Positions 51,143 to 60,074 of a stretch of 64,000 nt of DNA are shown piece after piece. The stretch spans positions 124,001-188,000 of the forward strand of contig NZ_JAASQU010000003.1 of the NCBI RefSeq assembly GCF_011762005.1. The letters run 5' to 3'. A program made the position numbers and the translations under genes. The DNA comes from Qipengyuania flava (lineage in GTDB: Bacteria > Pseudomonadota > Alphaproteobacteria > Sphingomonadales > Sphingomonadaceae). The notes beneath the pieces were generated by a model, which had not been told where the DNA came from, ran no database searches, and saw nothing but the letters and a program-made list of their open reading frames with translations. The first letter of the stretch is position 1. Every line of letters begins with the position of its first letter.

Positions 51143-51901
51143 GTGAACGACCTCACCCGCGAAAGCGATCGCATATTGTCCGAAGGCAAATCGCTGGTGC
51201 GCGACAATCGCGAGGGCGGCCGGCACCGCCGCGCGCCCTCGATCGGCCAGGGTTCGGCGCGCGTGAAGCGCAACAACTGGATGAAGCGGGTCACCTACTT
51301 CGTCGGTGCAGTCTTCGCGATTTTCGTTTCCGCGTCGATCGCGGGGCTGGTGCTCGACGGGATCGGTTTTGCGGGAGTCATGGCAGTGGCGCTGGCGATC
51401 GTTGTCGCCGCATGGGTGTTCACCAACTACCCCAAGGTAAAGGTCCCGACGCGGACCGACATCAACAAGGGCAACGTCCAGCAGATGGTCAGCCGCACCG
51501 AACTGTGGCTCGAAGCGCAGCGCCCCGCCCTGCCCCCGCCCGCGGCGAAAATCGTCGGTGACATGGGCGTCCAGCTCGATGCGCTGGGCCTGCAGCTCGA
51601 CGGGCTCGACCAGAACCATCCCAAGGCGCGCGAAGTGCGCAGCCTGGTGGGCGAGCAATTGCCGCAGATGATCGACAGCTACCAGCGCATTCCGGCGCAT
51701 CTGCGCCAGGAGGAACGCGCGGGCGCGACACCCGACCAGCATCTGACCGACAGCCTTGGCAAGATCAGCGGCGAGATCGATTCGATCACTCGCCAACTGG
51801 CGGAAGGATCGCTCGACGATCTGGCGATCAAGCATCGTTATCTCGACTACAAGTTCGGCGAAGGGGCGCAAACCAGCCCGCAGCTGGAGGACAAAAGCTG
51901 A
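51143..51901 (+). CDS. XpaC-like two-TM protein
   Basis: A 252-residue protein starting at GTG after GGGCGG. It has a basic N-terminus (about 48 residues), two helices (YFVGAVFAIFVSASIAGLVL and AGVMAVALAIVVAAWVFTNY) and a cytosolic helical domain. The position right after telA and the layout match the xpaC-telA pair of other bacteria; identity beyond that is weak. It may anchor TelA at the membrane. Confidence 0.68.
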   Translation: MNDLTRESDRILSEGKSLVRDNREGGRHRRAPSIGQGSARVKRNNWMKRVTYFVGAVFAIFVSASIAGLVLDGIGFAGVMAVALAIVVAAWVFTNYPKVKVPTRTDINKGNVQQMVSRTELWLEAQRPALPPPAAKIVGDMGVQLDALGLQLDGLDQNHPKAREVRSLVGEQLPQMIDSYQRIPAHLRQEERAGATPDQHLTDSLGKISGEIDSITRQLAEGSLDDLAIKHRYLDYKFGEGAQTSPQLEDKS

Positions 51902-52203
51902 TGCGCGTCCCGATTTCGCACGATCTGGGCAAGGACGAAGTCCGCCGCCGGTTGAAGGACCATGGCCATGAGATCGGCCAGTACGTCCCTGGCGGATTGG
52001 CGGATGTCTCGACCAGCTGGCCGAGCGAGGACCGCATGGACCTCGCGGTGCGCGCCATGGGCCAGGGGGTGGACGGCTGCGTGATCATCGAGGACACGCA
52101 GGTGATTTTCGAGGTCAACCTCCCTCCCGCGCTGTCTTTCGTCGAGCCGATGGTCGCCAGCGCAATCCGCCAACAAGGCCAGAAGCTGATCGCGCCCAAG
52201 TAG
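51901..52203 (+). CDS. Polyhydroxyalkanoic acid system family protein (PHA_gran_rgn)
   Basis: A 100-residue protein sharing a TGATG with the previous stop. It begins MRVPISHDLGKDEVRRRL, has a Trp and a beta pattern (RMDLAVRAMGQGVDGCVIIEDTQVIFEVNLP) and ends AIRQQGQKLIAPK, the layout of PF09650-type proteins. They associate with PHA granules in some bacteria. phaC lies 25 kb away; the link to telA is only by position. Confidence 0.82.
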   Translation: MRVPISHDLGKDEVRRRLKDHGHEIGQYVPGGLADVSTSWPSEDRMDLAVRAMGQGVDGCVIIEDTQVIFEVNLPPALSFVEPMVASAIRQQGQKLIAPK

Positions 52204-52263
52204 ATCCGTGCGCGGAGGTGAGACGGTCCGCGCTGACCGGTTTTAAAGACTTCGGAACGTTTC

Positions 52264-52277
52264 GCGCGCTAGCGCGC
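52264..52277. repeat. Perfect 14-base palindrome upstream of the heme oxygenase gene
   Basis: GCGCGCTAGCGCGC, 83 bases before the bphO start. A GGAAC at 52,254-52,258 with CGCT at 52,275-52,278 gives only a poor EcfG-type match. It may be an operator or an RNA hairpin; nothing decides. Confidence 0.5.
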
Positions 52278-52360
52278 TTTGCTTTGAGGTGGTTTTGCGA
52301 CCGGTTACCAACCGGTACGCCACCACGGGGGGCAATTTGTTGGTGAATGGGGCCGCGCGT

Positions 52361-52921
52361 ATGCCGGTATCAAGCGGGACGGGATCCAGTCTCAGGGATT
52401 TTCTCAGGCGGGGCACGGCCGATGATCACGCTCGTCTCGACGAGCGGCTCGGCGCAATGGCGCTGGGCGATCGTGCAAGCTATGCGGCCTTCCTCGCAAT
52501 GCAGTATCGAGCGCGGCGAGGGATCGAAAGCTGGCTGGGTCTGCACCTTCCCGACACCGCTCCGCCCAAACAATGCGCGCTGATCGCCGAAGATCTTGCA
52601 TCCGTGGGCGAAACCGTGCCCGAAGATGTCCCGGGCTTCCAGCTCGAACAGGACGACGACCCATTCGGCCTGTGCTGGGTCCTGGCGGGATCGGCGCTGG
52701 GCAACCGGGCATTGCTGGTACAGCTCGAACGCGCCGAACCGGAACTGCCGGTGCGGTTCCTTTCCGATCCGGCGATGATGGAATACTGGCGCAGCCTCTT
52801 GCCCCGGCTCCGCCAACCCCACGCCCCAGGGGCCGATACGGGCGCGCTGCGCGCCGCACGGACGACCTTTGCGCATTTCGATGCGGTTGCCTCGGGCAGC
52901 GCAATGCGTAAGGCGGCATGA
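52361..52921 (+). CDS. bphO: Biliverdin-producing heme oxygenase
   Basis: A 186-residue helical enzyme. The proximal heme ligand lies in LRDFLRRGTADDHARLDERLG. The Gly-rich distal helix region is GLCWVLAGSALGNRALLV. ATG 52,361 follows a G-rich site; a GTG at 52,289 is in frame. It cleaves heme to biliverdin, the chromophore of the phytochrome gene that overlaps it by ATGA. Both are probably one transcript. Confidence 0.88.
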   Translation: MPVSSGTGSSLRDFLRRGTADDHARLDERLGAMALGDRASYAAFLAMQYRARRGIESWLGLHLPDTAPPKQCALIAEDLASVGETVPEDVPGFQLEQDDDPFGLCWVLAGSALGNRALLVQLERAEPELPVRFLSDPAMMEYWRSLLPRLRQPHAPGADTGALRAARTTFAHFDAVASGSAMRKAA

Positions 52922-55470
52922 TGAACCCGCAGGACGTCAATCTCACCAATTGCGATCGCGAGCCGATCCACCAGCTCGGTCGCATACAGGACTTCGGCGC
53001 GCTGATCGCGGTCAATGCCGATTGGTTCGTGGCGCATCGCTCGACCAATCTGGAAGAGATCCTCGGCGCGGGTCGCGACCTCGATATCGGGGCGCGGCTC
53101 AGCCGGATTATCGCCCCCGCTGCGCTCGAACAGCTGCGCAGTTCGGCGGCCGCGCTGTCCTTTCCCGATCAGGTCGAACGGATCTTCGGTATCGCCCTGT
53201 TCGAGGACGGTGACCTGTTAGACTGTGCGCTGCACACTTCGGGTGGCAACACCGTGATCGAGATCGAGCGGCATGTCGAAGGCGATCTGAATCGCCAGCT
53301 CGCTGTCCTGCGGCCGATCATGAACCGGCTCGAAAAGCATACCGAAGTCGAATCGCTGGTCGCCGAAGCGGCGCGCCAGCTGCGGATGGCGCTGCAGATC
53401 GACCGGGTGATGGTCTATCGCTTCCGCGACGATCTGTCGGGCGAAGTCATTGCCGAGGCAGCGCGCGACGATCTCGAGAAGTTCCATGGGCTGCGCTACC
53501 CGCGATCGGATATTCCCGACCAGGCGCGCGCGCTGTACGTGCGCAACCGCTTCCGCATCATCGCCGATGTCGATGCTCAACCGGTCCCGATCGAACCGGG
53601 CGTGTCGATCGATGGTGATCCGCTCGATCTCAGCATGAGTTCCCTCCGGGCGGTTTCACCGATCCATATCGAATATCTCAAGAACATGGGCGTGGGCGCC
53701 TCGCTGTCGATCTCGATCATCATCGGCGGCAAGCTGTGGGGGCTGTTCGCCTGCCACCATTACGGGCCCAAATTGCTGCCCTATTCGCAGCGCACCGCGG
53801 CGGAGCTGTTCTCGGAGTATTTCTCGCTGACGCTCGATCGCACGCTCGCCCGGCAGATCGCCGAGCGGCGCGAGCGCGGGCGCGAAATGCATACCAAGCT
53901 GATGCGCGATGTGGCCGCGGGTACGCCACTATCGTCCAGCCTGCCGATGATCGAGTCGGTCATCCAGCAGGCGATCCCGCATGACGGGGCCAGCATCTTC
54001 GTCGAGGATATCTACGACGCCCGCGGCGCCGCGCCGAACGAGGAAGAGTTCCGCGCGATCGTGCCGAGCCTCAACGCCGCTGCGACCAGTCGCATCCTCG
54101 CCAGCGATGCTATCGCTGATCGCTTGCCGCGTGCCGAGCGGTTCGCCGATCGTGCGGTCGGTGCGCTCATCATCCCCGTTTCGCGGACTCCGCGTGACTA
54201 TCTGGTGCTGTGGCGCAAACCGCTGCAACAAACGGTAACCTGGGCGGGCAATCCCGAAAAGCCGGTCGAGACCGGCCCCAACGGGGCGCGTCTCACTCCC
54301 CGCAAGAGCTTCGAGGCATGGCAGGAAACGGTCGAGGGGCGCGCTGAGAAGTGGACCAGCGCGGAGGTCGAGATTGCCGAGGGCCTGCGTGTCACCTTGC
54401 TCGAGATCATCCTGCGCCTCACCGACGAAGCGGTAACCGAGCGCGCCCGCGCGCAGCAGCAGCAGGAATTGCTGATTGCCGAACTCAACCACCGCGTGCG
54501 CAACATCCTCAATCTCATCCGCGGATTGATCAACCAGTCGAAAGGCGAAGCACGCGATATCGAAGGGTTCGTCGAAATCGTCGCCGGCCGCGTCCGTTCG
54601 CTGGCCTCGGCGCATGACAACATCACCAAGGGCAACTGGTCGCACGCCCCGTTCTCGGAACTGATCGAGACCGAAATCAACGCTTATATCGCCGCGCAAA
54701 ACGACCGGCTCGAACTGACCGGGCTCGAAGCGATGATCGCACCCGAAGCCTACACGGTCATGGCCCTGGTGATGCACGAAATGATCACCAACTCGGCCAA
54801 GTACGGGTCGTTGAGCGACCAGACCGGGACGCTAAAGATCGAAGTCAGTCGCGACGATGACGCCGGGCTCTGCGTCGACTGGCGCGAACGCGGCGGTCCT
54901 CCGGTCAAGCCACCGCAAAGGCGCGGTTTCGGCAGCACGATCATCGATCGCTCGATCCCGCACGAATTGGGCGGCACTGCCGAAATCAGCTATCGCCTCG
55001 AAGGCGTCGAGGCGCGCTTTTGCATTCCCGCCCGGTACGTCGAATGGCGCGCACGCGACGGCCGCGACGGCCCGGTGGACCCGCAGGCTGCCCCCTCTCG
55101 AACCCCGACCAATGACTTGCCCGAAAGCGTCCTGCTGGTCGAAGACAGCATGATCATCGCTCTCGATGCCGAGGATTGCTTGCACGAATTGGGGGTCGAG
55201 AAGGTCGAGGTCGAAAGTTCGGTGGCTGCGGCGCTCGATGCGCTGGGCAAGTCCACGCCCGCGCTGGCGATCCTCGATTACAACCTCGGCAAGGAAAACA
55301 GCGAGCCCATAGCACGCAAGCTCAAGGAACTGGGCGTGCCCTTCTGGCTGGCGACGGGTTACGGCGAGATGCAGGACCGGCTCGAAGAACTCGGTGCGGC
55401 AGGCCTCCTGACCAAGCCCTACGGCAAGGACGAACTGCGCGAGATCTTGGGTAGTGCCGCAGCAGAATAG
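52918..55470 (+). CDS. bphP: Bacteriophytochrome hybrid HWE histidine kinase with receiver
   Basis: An 850-residue photoreceptor. Domains: PAS with biliverdin-binding Cys12 (NLTNCDREPIHQLG), GAF with PRSDIP at 195-200, PHY (~320-490; tongue with WRKP near 432), then an HWE-type kinase (His525 in AELNHRVRN; HEMITNSAKYGS, RRGFGSTIID) and a C-terminal receiver (LLVEDSMI, Asp787 in AILDYNL, Lys833). It is a red/far-red sensor. The attached receiver suggests an internal phosphorelay. Coupling to bphO supplies the chromophore. Confidence 0.95.
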   Translation: MMNPQDVNLTNCDREPIHQLGRIQDFGALIAVNADWFVAHRSTNLEEILGAGRDLDIGARLSRIIAPAALEQLRSSAAALSFPDQVERIFGIALFEDGDLLDCALHTSGGNTVIEIERHVEGDLNRQLAVLRPIMNRLEKHTEVESLVAEAARQLRMALQIDRVMVYRFRDDLSGEVIAEAARDDLEKFHGLRYPRSDIPDQARALYVRNRFRIIADVDAQPVPIEPGVSIDGDPLDLSMSSLRAVSPIHIEYLKNMGVGASLSISIIIGGKLWGLFACHHYGPKLLPYSQRTAAELFSEYFSLTLDRTLARQIAERRERGREMHTKLMRDVAAGTPLSSSLPMIESVIQQAIPHDGASIFVEDIYDARGAAPNEEEFRAIVPSLNAAATSRILASDAIADRLPRAERFADRAVGALIIPVSRTPRDYLVLWRKPLQQTVTWAGNPEKPVETGPNGARLTPRKSFEAWQETVEGRAEKWTSAEVEIAEGLRVTLLEIILRLTDEAVTERARAQQQQELLIAELNHRVRNILNLIRGLINQSKGEARDIEGFVEIVAGRVRSLASAHDNITKGNWSHAPFSELIETEINAYIAAQNDRLELTGLEAMIAPEAYTVMALVMHEMITNSAKYGSLSDQTGTLKIEVSRDDDAGLCVDWRERGGPPVKPPQRRGFGSTIIDRSIPHELGGTAEISYRLEGVEARFCIPARYVEWRARDGRDGPVDPQAAPSRTPTNDLPESVLLVEDSMIIALDAEDCLHELGVEKVEVESSVAAALDALGKSTPALAILDYNLGKENSEPIARKLKELGVPFWLATGYGEMQDRLEELGAAGLLTKPYGKDELREILGSAAAE

Positions 55471-55494
55471 CCCTTTCGCCATGCGCGGCGCGGT

Positions 55495-56217
55495 TCAGTT
55501 GAAGAAGCGCTGGCGATAGTAAAAGGTCGCTGCCACCGGATTACCCGCGCCATCGCGTGCAGGTTCGAACCGCAATTGCTCAAGCGCCAACCGGCAGACG
55601 GCGGCATCGGTCTCGGGAAACGGACTGGGGCGATAGATGCTGCACGCGGTAGCGCGGCCCTGAGCCGAAACGCTCAGGCGCACGATCACCGATTCACCGA
55701 TCCGCGCCTGTCGCCCGCCCGGTGGGATGGGGAATGCGCTCGCATCGGTGATAGCACGCACGAGCACCGGCTTGGTTGCCGCGCCGCCGCCTTGGCCGCC
55801 GCCGCCTTCGCCACTGCCCGTACCCTCGCCGCTGCCCGTACGCCCGGTGCCCTGCCCCTCGTCCGTCGCACCCGCGCTGTCGGCGGTGCCGGTGGACGAG
55901 GCGCGCGGCGCGGGCGGATCCTCGCGCAGCCGCCGTTCCGGTTCGGGCGCCGTCACCGGGGCGGGCACCGCCTCGCGCCCCGGCTCGCCCTGCGCGCCCT
56001 CGGGTTCGGGCGCGGTCGGCTCGGGCTCCTCCTCGGGGGTGGTGACGGTGACGCTGAAGGCGGAAACGACGGTGCGCTCCACCCCGGCCACAGCCGTGGG
56101 GGCCAGCGCCCGCGCCAGCAGGTAGAACAGCGCGACATGGATCAGCGCGATCAGCGCGATCACCCATGGATTGAGGCGTTTGCGGGTCTGCGAATAGCGC
56201 GTCGAAGGCTGAACCAT
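55495..56217 (-). CDS. tonB: TonB-family energy transducer
   Basis: A ~240-residue protein from ATG 56,217. One N-terminal helix (PWVIALIALIHVALFYLLARAL), a Pro/Glu linker then a Gly/Thr/Ser-rich stretch, and a C-terminal TonB domain (ARIGESVIVRLSVSAQGRATACSIYRPSPFPETDAAVCRLALEQLRFEPARD). It couples proton motive force to outer-membrane receptors. The big TonB-dependent receptor gene lies just upstream on the same strand; a terminator separates them. Confidence 0.9.
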   Translation of the reverse strand: MVQPSTRYSQTRKRLNPWVIALIALIHVALFYLLARALAPTAVAGVERTVVSAFSVTVTTPEEEPEPTAPEPEGAQGEPGREAVPAPVTAPEPERRLREDPPAPRASSTGTADSAGATDEGQGTGRTGSGEGTGSGEGGGGQGGGAATKPVLVRAITDASAFPIPPGGRQARIGESVIVRLSVSAQGRATACSIYRPSPFPETDAAVCRLALEQLRFEPARDGAGNPVAATFYYRQRFFN

Positions 56218-56261
56218 GGCGCGATCATGACAGCGACACCCACCCCGGTCCAGCACACACG

Positions 56262-56293
56262 AAAAAGGGCGGCCCTCGCGAAGAGGGCCGCCC
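56262..56293 (-). terminator. Rho-independent terminator of the TonB-dependent receptor gene
   Basis: GGGCGGCCCTC (56,267-56,277) pairs with GAGGGCCGCCC (56,283-56,293), five-base loop; A5 at 56,262-56,266 gives a T run on the minus strand, ~40 bases after the receptor stop. Confidence 0.92.
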
Positions 56294-56334
56294 CGTGTTC
56301 TGCCCGCGGGACCGAAGCCCCGCAGAAGCCGTGA

Positions 56335-58863
56335 TTAGTAGCCGAGGATCAGCGAGACGCTGGCTGCACGCGGCGGGCCGATCTGCACGAAGGGCAGGTC
56401 GCCAGCGGTCAAACCACCACCGAAACCGCCGACGTAGAGTTCGTCGAAGAGGTTGGTGATGTTGAACTGTACCGCAGCATCGCGACCGTTGAAGTACTCG
56501 CCGAGGCGAATACGAAGGTCGAGATCGACCAGCGTGTAGGAATCTACAGTTGCCGGGAAGCCGGTCGTGAGCGGCAGGTTCTCGTCGTTCACGTAGCGCT
56601 TGCCAGTGTGCTTGACCTGAACGCCGAATTCGGCGGGGCCGAAGTTGTACTGACCGCGAGCACCGACAGTGAAGGTCGGGGCACCGCTTTCGCGCTTACC
56701 GGCCGTCTGGGCGAAGGATCCCGCACCCAGCTGCACGTCATCCTTGATTTCGGATTCGTTGAGCGAACCGAAAACGTAGAGCAGCGTGTCATTGGTCGGG
56801 CTGTACGCGATCGATGCGTCGATACCGTACTTGTCGACAACGCCGAGGTTACGCGTGATCGTTTCGTCGAGGATCGGATCGTAGGCTGTCGCACGCCGGT
56901 TGTTGTACTTGGTGTACCAGCCGACCAGCTGAGCCTGGATGTTGCCGCTCTGGTAACGCAGGCCAAGGTCGAAACTGTCGGTGGTTTCGGGTACCGGGCG
57001 CGCGCTTTCGACATCGGGGAAGTAGATCGAGTCGTAGAGCTCGTCCGTACCCGGGACCGACAGGCCCTTGCCGTAGTTACCGAAGATCGATGCATCACCG
57101 AACTCGTAGATGAAGCCGACGTTGGGCAGCAGCTTGTCGTAATTGTAGGTACGCGACTGCGGCGGAGCCGAACCGCTGATGACTTCACCCGTGGTCGGAT
57201 CGGTCACATAGGGGTTAGCCGCTTCGTAGGCAGCGTTCACGCCACCGACGCAATCGAGGAAACCGCTAGCCGACGTCGTATAGCAGAACTGGTTCAGTTC
57301 GCGACGGAAGAACGGTGCGCTGAGGCCAAGGACCGCAGTGAAATCACCGAAGCGGCCGCGATATTCGCCCGCAACGCGATGCAGGGTCGCGAAGGACTGG
57401 CGGTCACGCTTGTTGAGCACGAAGCCGTCGGCCGTGACGAGCGGGTTGTTGACGGGGAATACATCGGCGATTTCGCCGTTGAACAGAGCGACCGAGGTCT
57501 GACCGGTCTGACGGTGGTTCGCATCGTCATAGGTATAGCTCAGGCGAACGCGGTGATCGGGCGTAATCTCGTAGGCGAGGTTTGCGATCACACCATAGCG
57601 GTGCGTACGCGTCTGGCTCGGATCGTGGCCGGTGACCTCGTCAAGCATGTCGCCGTCGCCGTTGAGGTCGCGACCGAAATAGTAGCGTCCCGCGATGAAG
57701 CCGGTCATGTCGACACCGCCGACATTGCGGGTGCCCTCCAGCAGCTCTTCGTCGCCGCCGCCATTGGCCTTGACGTACTGGTAGCTCGGATCGACCGTCA
57801 GGATGAGGCCGTCTGCCAGCGTGAAACGCGACGAACCGCGGATGTTGCCGGTGTTCGACGGATTGAAGCGACGATCGAATTCCGCGCCGCAATTGTTGTC
57901 GCTTCCAGCAGTTCCGGGCGTCGGGCCCTGCACGGTGCAGGGGTAGTTGATTTCGTAGAACCGTTCTTCCTTGGTGAAAGGGAAGCGATTGAAGAAGCCA
58001 GAACCCGGGCTGAGCGTCGGATCGTTGCGGAGCGGAACCGAACCGAAGAAATTGTTGCGGTTCTGGTTGTAGTGGCCGGCAACTGCGACGAAGTCGCCAT
58101 TGTCGCCGAGATCCTGCCAAATGCGGCCGTTGTACTGCTGCTTCTCGACAACACCGTAATTATTGAACGGGTTGTTATAACGCGTGTAGCTGGCCGAGAC
58201 GAAAGCCTTGGTGCCCATGCCGGTGATGTCGCCGGTGTCGATCATCACGAAGCCGCGACCGTAGAGGCGACTGCGGTCGTAGTTTTCGTTGTTGCCTTCG
58301 GCGAAGATGTCGCCGGCAGTCAGCGTCATGGTAACGCCGAAATCATCGGCGGGCTCGCGGGTGCGAATGTTGATCGTGCCGCCGACTGCCGAGGCGGTCG
58401 GGCTGTCGACATCGGTGATCCCGAGGTTGACGTTGATCTCTTCGAGGACTTCGGGGTCGACCTGCTGGTTGGTGTAGAGCGCGTAATTGCCCGAATCGTT
58501 CAGCGGCAGACCGTCGAGGGTCTGCGAGATACGGCTGTCGTCGAAGCCGCGGATCGTGAAGCTACCGCCCGACGAACCCCAGGGGTCGTTGTTCTGGAAA
58601 CTGACGCCCGGAACCAGGTTTACGATGTCGTTGACCGTCTGGCCGGGGCGCTGGCGACGGATGATCTCTTCGCCGAGGACCTGCTTGGCCTTGGGCGTTT
58701 CGGGCACATCTACGCCACCGACGTCGCCTGCGCGGGCACCGGAAACGATGATGACTGAGTCTTCGAAATCGACCGAGCCGGTCGACTGTGCGGCTGCCGG
58801 AGCGGCAACCATGGCGCTGGCGGTGCTGACCACCGAAGCAGCCAGGAGATATTTGAACTTCAT
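56335..58863 (-). CDS. TonB-dependent outer-membrane receptor
   Basis: An 842-residue receptor with a signal peptide (LLAASVVSTASAMVAAPAAAQ), a plug domain (VPETPKAKQVLGEEIIRRQRPGQTVNDIVNLVPGVSFQ; SFTIRGFDDSRISQTLDGLPLND) and a long barrel ending in SVSLILGY with terminal aromatic. The plug subtype is typical of sphingomonad receptors for siderophores, vitamins or sugars; the ligand is not known. AT-rich DNA with no obvious Fur site lies upstream (58,864-59,118). Confidence 0.94.
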   Translation of the reverse strand: MKFKYLLAASVVSTASAMVAAPAAAQSTGSVDFEDSVIIVSGARAGDVGGVDVPETPKAKQVLGEEIIRRQRPGQTVNDIVNLVPGVSFQNNDPWGSSGGSFTIRGFDDSRISQTLDGLPLNDSGNYALYTNQQVDPEVLEEINVNLGITDVDSPTASAVGGTINIRTREPADDFGVTMTLTAGDIFAEGNNENYDRSRLYGRGFVMIDTGDITGMGTKAFVSASYTRYNNPFNNYGVVEKQQYNGRIWQDLGDNGDFVAVAGHYNQNRNNFFGSVPLRNDPTLSPGSGFFNRFPFTKEERFYEINYPCTVQGPTPGTAGSDNNCGAEFDRRFNPSNTGNIRGSSRFTLADGLILTVDPSYQYVKANGGGDEELLEGTRNVGGVDMTGFIAGRYYFGRDLNGDGDMLDEVTGHDPSQTRTHRYGVIANLAYEITPDHRVRLSYTYDDANHRQTGQTSVALFNGEIADVFPVNNPLVTADGFVLNKRDRQSFATLHRVAGEYRGRFGDFTAVLGLSAPFFRRELNQFCYTTSASGFLDCVGGVNAAYEAANPYVTDPTTGEVISGSAPPQSRTYNYDKLLPNVGFIYEFGDASIFGNYGKGLSVPGTDELYDSIYFPDVESARPVPETTDSFDLGLRYQSGNIQAQLVGWYTKYNNRRATAYDPILDETITRNLGVVDKYGIDASIAYSPTNDTLLYVFGSLNESEIKDDVQLGAGSFAQTAGKRESGAPTFTVGARGQYNFGPAEFGVQVKHTGKRYVNDENLPLTTGFPATVDSYTLVDLDLRIRLGEYFNGRDAAVQFNITNLFDELYVGGFGGGLTAGDLPFVQIGPPRAASVSLILGY

Positions 58864-59118
58864 CGAGATGATCCCTTCGTCTCGTTAAAAGTGGGCTGAT
58901 GCGTCAAAGCCGCGCTCCCTCTGGCGGGAGGACGTTGCGGCAAAGCTATCTTTTTATGACAAGATCAAGACATATGTTGCAGGTGCGAGACGCGTTCGCA
59001 GGGGCAGCATAAAAACCACCGAATTTCAGCCATTTATGGTAGTTGCAAAAAGGCAACGAATTCCGTTCTTCAGGGAACCGTTGCCAATTTGCCACAAATA
59101 GCGCTGCCCGGCAGGGCG

Positions 59119-60060
59119 TCAGGCGAGGTTGATCTCGCGCAGGCGCTGCATGAGAAAATCGTGACTCGAAATCGGCGCGGGGTGACCGTCAGGATGCGCA
59201 GGGTCGATGCAGGAAGGCAGCGTCTCGATGATGTAATCGGGACGGAAATGCAGGAAGAAGGGCATCGAATAGCGCGCCCGGTAAGCGGCGTCGCCGCGCG
59301 GGTTTACCACCCGGTGCGTGGTCGAACGCAGCCGGCCGTTGGTCAGCCGGTCGAGCATGTCGCCGACGTTGACCACGAGCGCACCTTCGGGCGGGGCGAC
59401 GGCTTTCCAGTCCCCCTGCGCGGTCAGCAGTTCGAGCCCCGCTTCCTCTGCCCCAAGGAGCAGCGTGATGGTGTTGATGTCGCCGTGGGCGGCAGCACGG
59501 ATCGCGCCTTCGGCTTCCGCACCCTCTAGCGGCGGATAGCGCAGCAGGCGCATTACCGAATTGCCATCTTCGACGGTGGGCGCAAAGAAGCCGCGATCGA
59601 GCCCGAGGTGCAACGCTATGCCTTCGAGCACGCGACCGCCGGCTTCCTCGAATGCACCATAAAGCTCGCCGAAGGTTTCTCGAAATCCCGCAACTTCGGA
59701 GGGCCAGACGTTCGCGGCCATGAATTCCGCGAGCGGATGCCCTTCGGGCAACTCGCGGCCGACATGCCAGAATTCCTTGAGATCGTGGACCTTGGCGTCC
59801 TTGGCTTTCTCCGTGCCGAACGGCGTGTAACCGCGCGCGCCGCCACCGCCGGGGATGTGATAGGCCCGCTTCACCTCGTCGGGCAGAGCGAAGAATTCCT
59901 TCGCCAGGGCTTCTGCCCGGTCGATCAATTCCTGCGGGATACCGTGATCGCGGATGACGGCGAAGCCGTATTCGCGAAAGCTGCGCCCCAGGTCGTCGGC
60001 AATGGTCTCGAGCGGCTGTGCCAGCGACACAACCGCGATATCGGTGTTCGAATCGGTCAT
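59119..60060 (-). CDS. Isopenicillin N synthase-like 2-oxoglutarate/Fe(II) dioxygenase
   Basis: A 313-residue protein from ATG 60,060 with AAAGGACC upstream. It has the DIOX_N start (FREYGFAVIRDHGIPQELIDRA) and the 2OG-Fe(II) core: His/Asp in AAHGDINTITLLL, the second His in STTHRVVNP and Arg/Ser in RARYSMPFFLH. It oxidises an unknown small molecule. The first gene upstream on the same strand is a nucleoside transporter (14 bases apart), so the substrate could be a nucleobase or nucleoside (inference). Confidence 0.9.
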   Translation of the reverse strand: MTDSNTDIAVVSLAQPLETIADDLGRSFREYGFAVIRDHGIPQELIDRAEALAKEFFALPDEVKRAYHIPGGGGARGYTPFGTEKAKDAKVHDLKEFWHVGRELPEGHPLAEFMAANVWPSEVAGFRETFGELYGAFEEAGGRVLEGIALHLGLDRGFFAPTVEDGNSVMRLLRYPPLEGAEAEGAIRAAAHGDINTITLLLGAEEAGLELLTAQGDWKAVAPPEGALVVNVGDMLDRLTNGRLRSTTHRVVNPRGDAAYRARYSMPFFLHFRPDYIIETLPSCIDPAHPDGHPAPISSHDFLMQRLREINLA

Positions 60061-60074
60061 AATGGACCGGTCCT

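Noticed and set aside
56608..58758. Plus-strand open frame of 716 codons opposite the TonB-dependent receptor
   Set aside because: Composition typical of antisense frames; the receptor on the other strand has a signal peptide, plug and barrel.
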